In this document: positions 27,124 to 37,522 of the stretch, piece by piece
Position numbering within the stretch: the stretch's first letter is position 1
Layout: the number at the start of each line of letters is the position of its first letter
Origin: Rhodothermia bacterium
GTDB lineage: Bacteria > Bacteroidota > Rhodothermia > Rhodothermales > UBA2364
Direction of reading: 5' to 3'
Length of the DNA: 64,000 nt
Assembly (NCBI GenBank): GCA_017303715.1
Contig: JAFLBZ010000003.1
Span: forward strand, 148,945 to 212,944
Program-made: the position numbers and the translations under genes
Notes under the pieces: model-generated
What the model saw: only the letters and a program-made list of their open reading frames with translations
Told to the model about the DNA's origin: nothing
The model's database searches: none

Positions 27124-28617
27124 TTAGATCCGTCCGGCAGCACGAAAAACAGCTTTCCGCAATGCCATAGACTTGTTTACGGTCTCGTCAAACTCGGCTT
27201 GCGGGTCTGAATCTGCAACCAAGCCAGCACCGGCTTGTATAAATATTCGATTTCCTTTCACCACCATGGTTCTCAGGGCAATGCACGAATCCATGTTATT
27301 GGAGAAATCCAAGTAACCAATTGCACCGGAATACACCCCACGTTTGGTAGGCTCAAGTTCGTCTATTATTTCCATTGCCCGCACTTTAGGCGCACCCGAA
27401 ACTGTTCCTGCCGGAAAACAAGCGGCCAAGACATCCAAAGCGCCCTTTTCGGGTTTAAGCGTGCCCGTCACCAACGAAACGAGGTGCATGACATGGGAGT
27501 ACCGTGCAACATAGGCATAGTCCTCCACATTGACCGAACCATACTCACACACCCGACTCAGATCGTTCCGGCCCAAATCCACCAGCATCAAATGTTCTGC
27601 CCGCTCCTTGGGATCTGCAAGCAGGGCTACTTCGAGTGCTCGGTCTTCGGCTATGGTTGCACCACGAGGCCGGGTTCCGGCAATCGGCAATACTTTGGCT
27701 TTTCCGTCTTCGATAGACACCACATCTTCCGGCGAAGACCCAACCAAGGTAAAGTCCACAAAGTCCAAAAAGAACAAGTAGGGTGAAGGATTCACCTGAC
27801 GGAGCGCACGGTATAAATTAAAGGCATCGCCCTCGAAAGCCATCTCAAAGCGTTGTGAAACTACCACTTGAAAGATATCCCCTTCATAAATATATTGCTT
27901 GCTTTTCTCAACGGCGGCTTTATACTGTTCTGGCGTTTGGTTTGAGAGCACCTCCTCATGCAAAAGCCGGATGGGAGGCGGTGCAGCAAAACGGATCCGA
28001 GAAAGGTCTTCTTCTAAGGTTTCCAATTTCTGGAAGGCTTTATGATAGGCTTCTTCATGGGTGCAGTTTGGATGAATAAAAGCGTTGGCGATCAGCACCA
28101 TCTCATGCCTTACATGGTCAAAAGCCACCAAGCTGTCGTAAAAACACCAAACAGCATCTGGAAGCCCTAAGTCATCTTTCGGCATATCCGGCAGATGTTC
28201 TAAAAGTCGAACGGTATCGTATCCCATAAACCCAACCGCACCAGCCGTTAGTCTTGGAAGTTCTGGCGCTTTTATCTCTACATAACGATCCAACATCTCC
28301 TGAAGTACCTTATAAACATTTGCCTTTTCAAAGGTGACGTCCTCATCATCCCTAAGAGAGGTTCTATGCACGACTTCTCCGCGTGCTGTCACTGTACAAT
28401 ATGGGTTTTTGCCAATAAAAGAGTATCGGGCAATGTGTTCACCACCTTCAACACTTTCCAACAAGAAGGCTGCTTTTCCGGTCTCGCGTAGGGCTAAAAA
28501 AGCAGAAACAGGCGTCACCAAATCTGCATTAAGGCGTTTATATATGGGGATAACCAATTCTTGGCCTTCCGGCAACGGGTGTTGAAGGATGAGTTCTTTA
28601 AAAGCTGCAAAGGTCAT
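27124..28617 (-). CDS. trpE: Anthranilate synthase component I
   Basis: TrpE converts chorismate and ammonia to anthranilate, the first committed step of tryptophan synthesis. The 497-residue protein carries the feedback-inhibition element LLES (residues 52-55) and the following ARYSFIG. The chorismate-binding core has QVVVSQRFE, SPEDVVSIEDGKAKVLPIAGTRPRG, LVDLGRNDLSRV, CFPAGTVSGAPKVRAMEIIDELE and GAGLVADSDPQAEFDET. The pathway assignment over pabB or an isochorismate synthase rests on the LLES segment and DLGRNDLG-like block. No trpG or other trp gene is adjacent, so it stands alone here, behind a terminator-like leader. Confidence 0.93.
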   Translation of the reverse strand: MTFAAFKELILQHPLPEGQELVIPIYKRLNADLVTPVSAFLALRETGKAAFLLESVEGGEHIARYSFIGKNPYCTVTARGEVVHRTSLRDDEDVTFEKANVYKVLQEMLDRYVEIKAPELPRLTAGAVGFMGYDTVRLLEHLPDMPKDDLGLPDAVWCFYDSLVAFDHVRHEMVLIANAFIHPNCTHEEAYHKAFQKLETLEEDLSRIRFAAPPPIRLLHEEVLSNQTPEQYKAAVEKSKQYIYEGDIFQVVVSQRFEMAFEGDAFNLYRALRQVNPSPYLFFLDFVDFTLVGSSPEDVVSIEDGKAKVLPIAGTRPRGATIAEDRALEVALLADPKERAEHLMLVDLGRNDLSRVCEYGSVNVEDYAYVARYSHVMHLVSLVTGTLKPEKGALDVLAACFPAGTVSGAPKVRAMEIIDELEPTKRGVYSGAIGYLDFSNNMDSCIALRTMVVKGNRIFIQAGAGLVADSDPQAEFDETVNKSMALRKAVFRAAGRI

Positions 28618-28678
28618 TTTCTCGTTTTTGAATAAACATTTTGTACGTAAGGCCCAAATCTTTCGTGGTGGTCAGCAT

Positions 28679-28712
28679 AAAAAAAGCCCCCACGTTGAGG
28701 TGGGAGGCTTTT
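28679..28712 (-). terminator. Terminator-like hairpin in the trpE leader
   Basis: Read toward trpE, AAAGCC-T-CCCAC pairs with GTGGG-GGCTTT (one bulged base) around CTCAAC, followed by TTTTTTT. It lies 62 bases before the trpE ATG and 158 bases after the upstream gene's stop. It could end that gene or attenuate trpE. CGTGG in its right arm can also pair with CCACG just downstream. No leader frame with consecutive Trp codons was found. Confidence 0.6.
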
Positions 28713-28869
28713 ACATCAGCATTTCGCAAAATAAACATCTATACACCGAGCCTTCCATCTTAGGGAAATATAAGAAGATATTGCCAATAGGACGGCGATT
28801 GTGTGGTGCATAACCACGTCTTAAAAATAAGTGATAGTGGACGAGGAAAGCAAGTCATTTTTACATGAT

Positions 28870-31584
28870 TTACCCCACCCGGATTGCCGCATGAACTACC
28901 TGCGCTTCGGGATCATAGTTCAGATCGAAGCCCACTTTCTCACATACCCGTTGCATCCCTCTATTTTCGGGTAGAATCTCCGCAATCACCCGCTGCATAC
29001 CTTCCGCACGCGCAATGGCCACCAGTTCCGACAGCAATTTTGTACCGATACCGGAGCGCTGGAAGTCATCCCTGATCAGCATAGAGAACTCTGCATCGCC
29101 CGAATCACCCACGACGGAAAGTCGCCCAATCGCAAGGATTTCAGGGGTTCCATCGGCTTTTTCATGCTCCATCACCAAGGCCATCTCGCGGCTATAATCC
29201 ACATGCGCCACCCGAATTAAACGGTCGTGATGCGTTCGTTGAGAGAGGTTGAGGCTTTGGAAATAACGCATATATACACTTCGCTCGGAAAGATACTGGT
29301 GAAATACAGCAATTAGCGGTTCGTCTTCTGCCATAATTGGCCGGACAATTACGTGTTCCCCCGTTTTGAGGGTTTGCGAAGACACATATTGTGTAGGATA
29401 AGGCCGAATGGCTGGTCGCGGCAAGGTGGCATCAGGGAGGTCTGCCGGATGCAAGACGACCCGCGCATCCAAAGCCACAAATCCATCAGCGGTTGCCAGC
29501 AAGGGGTTAATGTCAATTTCTTTAATGCGGCGTTGTTCCGTAACCAACTGGCTAAAGCGCACCATAAGCTCTTGTAATTCCTCGATATCTACAGGCGGCT
29601 TCCCACGAACCCCTTTTAAGGCCGCACTAATTTTTGTCTGCTCAATCATGTGTTTTGCCAACGTGGTATTCAACGGTGGCAATCCCAATGCTCTATCTTT
29701 AAGCACTTCTACCAATGTTCCGCCTGCACCAAAAAGCAATACCGGACCAAACTGCACATCTTCACTGGCCCCTAAAATTAGTTCATAACCATCTAAACGT
29801 ACCATTGGCTGAACAGCAACCCCGTCAAAGGCTTCCTCAGGGACGGCAGAACGAATGTTTTGATAAGAACGCCGCACCGATTCTGCGTCACGCAAATTCA
29901 ATTTAACCCCGCCGACGTCCGTTTTATGGGTAATGGTATGTGAATGTAATTTTACAACCACCGGATACCCGAGGCTATTTGCCCTTGAGACAGCCTCTTC
30001 TTCAGTTTTGGCCACAAATGTAGGAACCGTAGGGATGCCATATGCGGCTAAAATCTGCTTTGCTTCAGATTCGGTTAGGATTTCTCGGTTTTGGGTACAG
30101 GCTTGATCTATCATTTCCCGAACGGCAGCCTTTTCGTGTAACATGTCCTCGCTATCTATGGCAAAGCGTGGCGTTTGGTATAGGGATTTGAGGCGTCGGA
30201 AGTAGCGATACATCATCACAAAATGTTGCGCCGCTGTATCTGGATATTCAAAAACCGGAATTCCAGCCTGATTCAGTATCTCGTGTCCTTCCGCCACTTT
30301 TTCGCCGCCCATCCAAGCCGCCAAAACAGGCTTTTGTGGTAATTTGGCGTACTTCACCATGACTTTTGCAGACGCCGTAGGATCCGTCATGGCTTGCGGC
30401 GTAAGCACAACCAATAATCCATCTGTATTGGGATCTTTGCTCACCACTTCTAATGTTTTGGCAAAGGTTTCAGGCGTCGCATCCCCCAGAATATCTATCG
30501 GGTTTGCATGAGACCAATGGGCTGGTAAAAAGCTGTTCAGCGCCTCGACGGTCTCCGGTGACAATTCCGAGAGTGCCCCACCCTGCTGGATCAAGGCATC
30601 GGTCGCCAAAACGCCGGGACCTCCTGCGTTGGTGATAATGGCTAAACGTTTGCCGCGAGGCCGTGGTTGCTTACTCAAAATATCGGCCATGTTAAACAAC
30701 TCCGAAATGCGCTCTACACGCATTACCCCTACCCGACGGAAAGCGGTGCGTAACACATCGAAACTGCCCGCCAACGAGCCGGTATGAGAAGCCGCCGCCT
30801 TTGCCGCCGCCTCGGTACTGCCCGCCTTAATCACGATAATGGGCTTGGAAAGCGAGACCTCCCGTGCTGCCGACATAAACCCGCGTGCATCGCCAATAGA
30901 CTCCATATAAAGAACGATGCTTTTGGTTTGTGCATCATTCCCAAGATGGTGTAAGAGATCGCCCCAAGACACATCCAACATCGAACCGATGGACACAAAG
31001 GCCGAGAAACCAACATTCTCACGGCGACTCCAGTCCAAAATGGCCGTACACATGGCCCCCGATTGGGAGATGAACGCCACTGAACCCGGCTTGGCCATAC
31101 CATCTGCAAAGGTGGCATTCAGGCCCGACTTTGGCCGCATAACGCCCAAGCAATTCGGTCCAATAATCCGAATTTTATGCTTCGTTGCAATGTTCATGAT
31201 GTCCTTTTCTAAGGCCATACCAGCCGCACCAATTTCCTTAAATCCTGCCGAGATGATGATGATGCTTTTGCATCCTTTATCGGCACACGCTTGAACTAAA
31301 CGTGGAACGGAATTGGCGGGCGTAACGATCACCGTCAATTCCGGCGATTTGGGCAAGTCTGCAACCGTTGGATAACAAGTTAATCCCAATAGGCTGGTAC
31401 GCTTAGGATTAACCGGAAATATTTCTCCTTTATAGACGTCATTTTTTAGGTTTTCCATGATCATCCGGCCTACACTCCCCTCTCGGTCGGTAGCACCTAC
31501 AACGGCAACGGATTTAGGATTAAAAAAGGCGTTCAGGTTGCGGCGGTTTTCCCGCAAAATATCATGACTGGGATAGAGTTTCAT
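28870..31584 (-). CDS. PatZ-like fusion of NDP-forming acyl-CoA synthetase and GNAT acetyltransferase
   Basis: A 904-residue protein has the layout of bacterial protein lysine acetyltransferases Pat/PatZ. It has a CoA-binding domain (about 20-115, [18 protein letters not shown]), a succinyl-CoA-ligase-like flavodoxin part, and an ATP-grasp domain (about 480-690, [21 protein letters not shown]). A C-terminal GNAT domain (about 730-900) contains [16 protein letters not shown] and [14 protein letters not shown]. Unlike enterobacterial Pat, in which the synthetase active-site His is reported lost, the segment SHTGSLAG keeps the His, so an active acyl-CoA synthetase is possible. The ATG at 31584 (MKLYPSHD) is preferred to an upstream GTG/ATG. 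Confidence 0.88.
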   Translation of the reverse strand: MKLYPSHDILRENRRNLNAFFNPKSVAVVGATDREGSVGRMIMENLKNDVYKGEIFPVNPKRTSLLGLTCYPTVADLPKSPELTVIVTPANSVPRLVQACADKGCKSIIIISAGFKEIGAAGMALEKDIMNIATKHKIRIIGPNCLGVMRPKSGLNATFADGMAKPGSVAFISQSGAMCTAILDWSRRENVGFSAFVSIGSMLDVSWGDLLHHLGNDAQTKSIVLYMESIGDARGFMSAAREVSLSKPIIVIKAGSTEAAAKAAASHTGSLAGSFDVLRTAFRRVGVMRVERISELFNMADILSKQPRPRGKRLAIITNAGGPGVLATDALIQQGGALSELSPETVEALNSFLPAHWSHANPIDILGDATPETFAKTLEVVSKDPNTDGLLVVLTPQAMTDPTASAKVMVKYAKLPQKPVLAAWMGGEKVAEGHEILNQAGIPVFEYPDTAAQHFVMMYRYFRRLKSLYQTPRFAIDSEDMLHEKAAVREMIDQACTQNREILTESEAKQILAAYGIPTVPTFVAKTEEEAVSRANSLGYPVVVKLHSHTITHKTDVGGVKLNLRDAESVRRSYQNIRSAVPEEAFDGVAVQPMVRLDGYELILGASEDVQFGPVLLFGAGGTLVEVLKDRALGLPPLNTTLAKHMIEQTKISAALKGVRGKPPVDIEELQELMVRFSQLVTEQRRIKEIDINPLLATADGFVALDARVVLHPADLPDATLPRPAIRPYPTQYVSSQTLKTGEHVIVRPIMAEDEPLIAVFHQYLSERSVYMRYFQSLNLSQRTHHDRLIRVAHVDYSREMALVMEHEKADGTPEILAIGRLSVVGDSGDAEFSMLIRDDFQRSGIGTKLLSELVAIARAEGMQRVIAEILPENRGMQRVCEKVGFDLNYDPEAQVVHAAIRVG

Positions 31585-31734
31585 ATAGATAGGCGTTTCG
31601 TTTTCCGAATTATGCGTTTCGGTACGATGCCTTCTTGGTGCTGTTCCGAGCATCACGGAGTTTTAACCCAAAACCTATCCCCCCTTAACAAGAAGCGTTT
31701 TCAGGAAAAACATCAAATTCAGGATACGATGGCC

Positions 31735-32388
31735 TTATTCATGTGATACAATGCCAGAATGTTTCTCGCCCACCGATACACCAACCGGAAGTTTGTTTTC
31801 AGCAGGTGGAAGGGTACAGATGTAGTCTGGGTTATAATCGCAATAAGGGTTATATGCCTCATTAAAATCCACCACCAACGTATTACCAGCCATTTTACGC
31901 GCACTTAAATACCGCCCTCCACCGTAAGTTTCTTTACCATTGGTGGCATCGCGAAAGGGAATCCAATAGACATCCGGTGGTTCTTCTTCCAGTTTAAATA
32001 CCAATAACCGGTGCGTACCTTCTGGAAACTTTAGCGCCACTTGGCCAGCTGCCTTATATGCCTTCTCTTTATCGGTAATGCGTTCTTTCATACGTACCAC
32101 GCGGTCGCTTTCTGTTGGCAACATCGGCACCATAAACCGATATACCGGATTCACCTCAAAGTACTTGAGTCCTTTAAAACCAGCAATATCCTGCGGCCTT
32201 AATACACTCGTCTGAGGATTCTTCAAAGCAGCATCCTTTTCAAATCGGTTTTGCAGAATTGCCTGTTCATAAGGGCTTAGCGTTTTTTCGCAACCAGCCA
32301 TTACCCACACAAGGTTGAGCAAGACCCATATTTGAAGCCATTTTTCAAACGGCAGAAGCGCTAAATAAGGGCTATTTCTTTTGTACAT
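31735..32388 (-). CDS. DUF1684 lipoprotein
   Basis: A 217-residue protein ends with the DUF1684 signature DFNEAYNPYCDYNPDYICTLPPAENKLPV. The N-terminus from the ATG at 32388 has a hydrophobic stretch ending VMAGC, a lipobox, so the mature protein should be lipid-anchored at about Cys34. The n-region is unusually long, and an upstream in-frame start (32469) would give a second hydrophobic segment. The domain's biochemistry is unknown. It is 92 bases downstream of the C25 peptidase gene and may be co-transcribed with it. Confidence 0.88.
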   Translation of the reverse strand: MYKRNSPYLALLPFEKWLQIWVLLNLVWVMAGCEKTLSPYEQAILQNRFEKDAALKNPQTSVLRPQDIAGFKGLKYFEVNPVYRFMVPMLPTESDRVVRMKERITDKEKAYKAAGQVALKFPEGTHRLLVFKLEEEPPDVYWIPFRDATNGKETYGGGRYLSARKMAGNTLVVDFNEAYNPYCDYNPDYICTLPPAENKLPVGVSVGEKHSGIVSHE

Positions 32389-32480
32389 AAACGTTTGTTT
32401 GAAATTGAATACAGCCCAAAATAAAGAGCCTGCCCAGAGCGTTCCAAGCAGACTCTTGAAAATCACCAAAAAACAGCCGG

Positions 32481-35400
32481 TTAACGGATAATAACCAATT
32501 TCTCAACCCCAGACGGATTGTTCACCCCTTGTGACCCCTCCTTCGTTCGGAGTAACACTTTATAAAGATAGGTTCCAGTAGCCAAGGCATCCCCATCGGC
32601 ATCCGTCCCATCCCACTTCACCATATTCCAGTTCATGCGCAAAGCACCAGCTTGTAATTCGCTTGGATTTTTAACCAAGTCAAACTCCCGCACCAAACGT
32701 CCGCTCAGGGTGAAAATACGAATCCGCAAATCCTCCACCAAAGTTGTTGCAGCACCTCTCAACCGGAATGCAAACGTGGTTTGGTTAATCATAGGATTGG
32801 GGTACGGATACAAACTCTCAATCTGGGCTTCGCTTTGTACACGAAAATGCACCTGATACGGCTCGGCCTGATTTCCGGAAGCATCCCGCACGGTTAACGA
32901 CAAGGTGTAGGTTCCGTCTTTCCCCGAAAAGTCTGGCTTATACATAATTCGCGCACGGTTATCCGCATTTGTCCCTTTGATAAAGGTTACATTTGCCCCC
33001 GCGAGATCAACCGGAGCATTGTTTAGCTTCAACGTAAATAAGTTGATGTTGTCCAACAACCGATTTTGGTCATTATCCGTTAATACAATCTCGATGGTGG
33101 GGAGTGCGGTAACAAATGGATACAATGGATTTTCGGGATTGACAACCGGTTTTGGATCGTTCTGAAGCTCTACGCCATCCACCGTTACCTTATAACTTGG
33201 TGCCTGCTTGTCCGATAACACGGAGAAATTTCGGAGTAAGGTATTATTAAACACAATAGACTCTGGCCTATCGGGTTGTTCTACAAAAATTTGAATTTGG
33301 TTTTTCCCCGTAAGCCCTATTGTTCCAAATGACTTACTGAACGTTGCGGTGGCATTGGGTAACAAGGTACTCACCGAGTCTCTTCCAATCACACTTGCTT
33401 GGTTTTGGGCATTTGTTAAAACAAAAATTGCCCGTACTTTGGCGGCTGGCGTTTCGCTCAGGTTCTGCACTTTAAACGTTACTGTTTGTAGTGCGCCTTC
33501 TGCCAAGGTCTCACCGGCAAGAACAAATTCAGCCGGAACCAAAGCAATGTCCGGCACGGCATCATAGCCCACATGTGCGTACTGTAACTGAGGTGTTGTC
33601 TTGTGCGATATATCCTTAAATGTTGCCCTGATACGGATAAAGGGGTGATTTTGGGCATTAATAGCGGAAAGGTCTGCGGCAGGAATCGGCGTTTGGAGTC
33701 CAGAGACGATAGGGATTTCCCCATTTTGGGGCAAGACGTCAAAGGTAATGCTTTGTTCTGGATCGCCTATCGGGAAGTTCTGCCCCCAAGTAAGGGTTTT
33801 CCAAGATAATGCAGGGCCAATGAGGGGCGTGGTGGACTCGGCCTCGGAGGTCAAAAAAGTGAGGGTTGCGGGCAAATCTAATTCTGTGATATTGGAGGAA
33901 CTCTGTGTTAACTCTTGGGTAACTTCCGGCATTCCCTTGCGAGCAAGCATCGCCCATAAGTTAATGGTTTTGCCATCTGCACCTTTTTGCCAAAGTTGAT
34001 CTATGCCCTTACTGCCTAAGCCTCGGAAAAAGGTTTTAAGCGAGTCCGCCACCGGAGTAGCACTGATGTAGCAGGTGCGGATCATCACATAATCGCCTTT
34101 TTTAGCATTGTTATAAATGGCCCGAAATTGCTGCCAATCCGCAAGACTGGAATTTATGGCGCCACTAAAGTTTTCCTTTACACGTCCGCTATACCCATCT
34201 AAGGTCAAAATGCCATATCCCGTCTTTAAGCGCAAAAACGGCTCACCATTCACCAAATACTGGCATTTATTGTTTTGATTTAACCCACCAGACGTGGCGT
34301 CAATGTTGATTTCGGATTTGCTGGTTGCAAATGTCCACTTTGGATCGCTAAACGAGATTTGTGGCGCGTGCGTATTCACATCAAATAATTGCCGTTGCTG
34401 GAGCCAGCCCTTCGACAAATCTGGCCGCACGGTAAATGCTGCACCTGTCCAGTTCTCAGGTTGTTGAGGGTTGTCTAATCGGGCACGCCAGAAGTACGTT
34501 TTTCCAGCCTGCAAAGCACTATTCTGCTTCCACTCGGCTACCAAGGCAGTGGTCGTGGTTTGAAAACTTCGTTTAAAAGGTGACGTGAACGTGGCCGTAG
34601 AATCCATCTCAAACACAAAGGTTTGTGCATTTTGTGCAGCAGCAAGGGTACTCACCCGCAAGGTTGGGGATAAAGAGGTTTCCACACCGAAGTTTAATGG
34701 TGAAACCACCAAAACGCCATTCGAGAAGACCGTAATGTTTTTCTCCGTCAGGTTATCATTTTCGTCCGATTCTTCAAGATCGTTTTGTGCATCCGCAAAT
34801 ACCCGTATTTTGTTCTGCCCCACGGTTTGGTCATTTATCTTAACCTTAAATGTATAGATTTGGGTAACGGGAAACGGCGAGATCACTTGCTCATAAGCCA
34901 CCACTCCTCCGCCCGGTTTTTCATGCAACACCTTTAGAATAGAAGGTTTTTCAGGTATATACCCTAAGTTGTGTAAGTTCACCTTAACGGTAATTACAGA
35001 ATCTGCTGGTACAGGTGAGGCCGGCGTGAGGGTCACGTCACTGGCGAGTAGCCGGTAATTGGTTTTAATAGGCATCGTTATATTAGTTGCCGGATCACCA
35101 ATAAGGTTATACTGTAGTGCGTGCATCAACTCGTATGGCCGCTCGGTTGCCCTTATTTTCCCCGGAACTCGGACGCCATTTTCGATCGTAGAAAACCGGC
35201 TTGCCAACGAATCTAAATACGCCTGCTTTCCAAACCTAAACACATCCCCCAGTCTTCGAATACCATCTTTGTTGAACCGAGGAATGACATAGTTCACCAT
35301 ATCGGCTGTAAAGGAAATGTAACTTGAACCAGAGCCGCCCCAGTGCGCAATCCCCCCATTTGGCGAAAACAGCAAGGACTCCGCAAAAACAGGGTTGTTA

Positions 35401-37415
35401 GGATCCGCAAATCGGTCTCCGGCGAATGCACCTGTCGTACAACCAAGTGAAAGTACCACGGGTAAGCGGCTTGCATTGTCCCACTCCGCCACTGGACGGG
35501 TTACAATCTCCCAACTAAACGCAGAAGAATGGCCAAAATAGAGCATCATACCACTTCCTTTTCGGATACGCGTTTGGAGGGAATCCAATAAAGAAGTATC
35601 CAAAACCTCTGTCAGAATCCCTTTCGAGATAAACGTGGTATCGGCTCCAAACGGTTTACCCGCCATTTCGCTCATCCATCTGACGACATTTCGTTTAAGT
35701 TCTACTTGCTCAAAAACATTAAGACCCCCTGACAGGCCAATCATTTTTTTATTCCAAACATCTAAAGGCGCTTGCTCATATTGCTTGATTTTGTGGATAA
35801 CGACGGCGGCAGAATTGGCATTATCGCGGACATTTAGCCTGCCAACTGAGAGCGCTTCATGCCAGTCGGTATCTCCCTTTAACCCTACCGCAAACCAACC
35901 ATCTGAAGAAGGACGCCCAAAAGATGGCACTTCCCAAGCCTGATGCGGCAACTTTCTATCCGGATATACGGCATCACCCCAGAGAAGCAAAAACTTTGGC
36001 TTGGTCTGCCATTTTTGTGTTTGATGCACAAACCGGCGTATCGCGATTGGCGTTGGACGCCCAAAATCAAACTCATTGTATAACTCGCGTACATCCACTA
36101 CGACCGTTTTGAAGCCGTCTTTTTGCTGACGGTAAGCGGCCATTTGTGCAGCAGACTCCATGAGCGCCTTTGTTGTGACAATCACATAATCTGCTCCTTG
36201 GCTCTCCGCACGCCAATACGAAGACTGCACAACCTTAAATTGAGGGGGCTTTTTTACCGCCGAGGACTGTATAGCCCAAAGCGGTAAATCACCTGCGGTT
36301 TGTGACTCACTAAACACACCAATACCTGCGGCTGCCGCTACCTCAAACCTACGGTAAGTGTTTGGATTATATATGGTTATATTGCCCGTACCCCAACCAT
36401 TCATCGTAAACGTTAGAGAACCTTTGTTCGGATGTTTAAACAGCAAAGTACCCTGAGCGGCAGTTAGCCTCCGGCTATAATCCACTACAATATGATCAAG
36501 ATATACTTGTGGCCTCGTCTCATTAAACGGATTATACGACACCAAACGCACTTGTAACTGATTGATATTGGGGAGATCACTTAAGGCAATTTTGGCTCGC
36601 AAATCTCTAAAAAACCAACCATTCCACTCTTTCACATCCAACTCCTTATACCCCGTAGCTCCCCCACTTTGCTTAAGGTTAAGACTAAGCCCAATGCGGT
36701 GAGAAGTAGAATTTAAAGTACTTAAACGCACTTTCACCTCGACAGAATCACTACTGACAGCCTCGGCGTTGGGGAGTGGGATGGCATAGTCTGCATTTAC
36801 AGGACTTGCCGATGTGTTAACAAAGGAGGTCCAATAATACCCCTCGCCCCGTGTAAATAATGGATTGGAAACCTGCGCATCACCATCTCCATAATGATAA
36901 GTATTATCTTGCTCCTGCCATACCATTGCAACATACTTATTGGTTGCCAATGCGCCCACAGCGAACTGGGTAGGAGAAGTTTGTGTGTAACGGAGACCAT
37001 TTGCCCCCCCCGACCAAGAGAGCCAATAAAAAGTGGTATCCGAGTATATGCTATACCGCGTGCTACTTTGCGATTCTTGCGTATCAAAAGCCCAAGACTC
37101 GTCTTCGCCCCTATTCTGTTTTCCAATAAACTCAATATAATCGGCATTCCCCATCGTCCCTCCACCTTGATACCAAATCGGAATTTCTTTTCCATTCTCA
37201 AACAATTGGAGGTTTACCGGTGTTATGGTATCTACGTTAAGCCCCGACGCACGTAATTCCTGCCCCGTAATACGATAAACACCGTCTTCCACAACGGCAA
37301 TTTTCAAATACGGCTGTGCAGGTTTTTGCCAATCCCAATATGGATTTTGCGCAAATATGGAGCTGCTTGTCAATAGAAACGACAAGAAAATAAGGGTATA
37401 TAGTTTTTGTCCCAT
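32481..37415 (-). CDS. Gingipain-family (C25) cysteine peptidase, PorU-like, with CARDB and T9SS sorting-type C-terminus
   Basis: The 1,644-residue protein has a signal peptide (to about residue 22, IFA/QN) and a beta-rich N-terminal region (20-400). A caspase-like C25 domain (about 410-790) has catalytic His629 in YFGHSS and Cys659 in SLGCTTGAF. A CARDB-like domain (about 805-920, VTVKVNLHNLGYIPEKPS...ESDENDN) and further Ig/FN3-like beta segments follow. The C-terminal ~90 residues (YPYPNPMINQTTFAFRL...GTYLYKVLL) resemble a T9SS type A sorting domain. PorU, the T9SS sortase, has this family fold and itself carries such a domain, so this may be the sortase or a secreted gingipain-like substrate. 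Length and context do not decide between them. Confidence 0.88.
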   Translation of the reverse strand: MGQKLYTLIFLSFLLTSSSIFAQNPYWDWQKPAQPYLKIAVVEDGVYRITGQELRASGLNVDTITPVNLQLFENGKEIPIWYQGGGTMGNADYIEFIGKQNRGEDESWAFDTQESQSSTRYSIYSDTTFYWLSWSGGANGLRYTQTSPTQFAVGALATNKYVAMVWQEQDNTYHYGDGDAQVSNPLFTRGEGYYWTSFVNTSASPVNADYAIPLPNAEAVSSDSVEVKVRLSTLNSTSHRIGLSLNLKQSGGATGYKELDVKEWNGWFFRDLRAKIALSDLPNINQLQVRLVSYNPFNETRPQVYLDHIVVDYSRRLTAAQGTLLFKHPNKGSLTFTMNGWGTGNITIYNPNTYRRFEVAAAAGIGVFSESQTAGDLPLWAIQSSAVKKPPQFKVVQSSYWRAESQGADYVIVTTKALMESAAQMAAYRQQKDGFKTVVVDVRELYNEFDFGRPTPIAIRRFVHQTQKWQTKPKFLLLWGDAVYPDRKLPHQAWEVPSFGRPSSDGWFAVGLKGDTDWHEALSVGRLNVRDNANSAAVVIHKIKQYEQAPLDVWNKKMIGLSGGLNVFEQVELKRNVVRWMSEMAGKPFGADTTFISKGILTEVLDTSLLDSLQTRIRKGSGMMLYFGHSSAFSWEIVTRPVAEWDNASRLPVVLSLGCTTGAFAGDRFADPNNPVFAESLLFSPNGGIAHWGGSGSSYISFTADMVNYVIPRFNKDGIRRLGDVFRFGKQAYLDSLASRFSTIENGVRVPGKIRATERPYELMHALQYNLIGDPATNITMPIKTNYRLLASDVTLTPASPVPADSVITVKVNLHNLGYIPEKPSILKVLHEKPGGGVVAYEQVISPFPVTQIYTFKVKINDQTVGQNKIRVFADAQNDLEESDENDNLTEKNITVFSNGVLVVSPLNFGVETSLSPTLRVSTLAAAQNAQTFVFEMDSTATFTSPFKRSFQTTTTALVAEWKQNSALQAGKTYFWRARLDNPQQPENWTGAAFTVRPDLSKGWLQQRQLFDVNTHAPQISFSDPKWTFATSKSEINIDATSGGLNQNNKCQYLVNGEPFLRLKTGYGILTLDGYSGRVKENFSGAINSSLADWQQFRAIYNNAKKGDYVMIRTCYISATPVADSLKTFFRGLGSKGIDQLWQKGADGKTINLWAMLARKGMPEVTQELTQSSSNITELDLPATLTFLTSEAESTTPLIGPALSWKTLTWGQNFPIGDPEQSITFDVLPQNGEIPIVSGLQTPIPAADLSAINAQNHPFIRIRATFKDISHKTTPQLQYAHVGYDAVPDIALVPAEFVLAGETLAEGALQTVTFKVQNLSETPAAKVRAIFVLTNAQNQASVIGRDSVSTLLPNATATFSKSFGTIGLTGKNQIQIFVEQPDRPESIVFNNTLLRNFSVLSDKQAPSYKVTVDGVELQNDPKPVVNPENPLYPFVTALPTIEIVLTDNDQNRLLDNINLFTLKLNNAPVDLAGANVTFIKGTNADNRARIMYKPDFSGKDGTYTLSLTVRDASGNQAEPYQVHFRVQSEAQIESLYPYPNPMINQTTFAFRLRGAATTLVEDLRIRIFTLSGRLVREFDLVKNPSELQAGALRMNWNMVKWDGTDADGDALATGTYLYKVLLRTKEGSQGVNNPSGVEKLVIIR

Positions 37416-37522
37416 ATGTTTTACTCACATTGGAAGATGTTAGAAACCAAACAATATTTTTCACAGATGGGGTATCAAACGTAAGATAAGCAGTTATTTT
37501 TTAGGTAAATAAAGGCTCTTAA

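Noticed and set aside
32481..37415. Firm assignment of the C25 protein as PorU sortase
   Set aside because: Family and sorting domain fit, but secreted gingipain-like substrates have the same parts, and no porV or other sortase-complex gene is adjacent.
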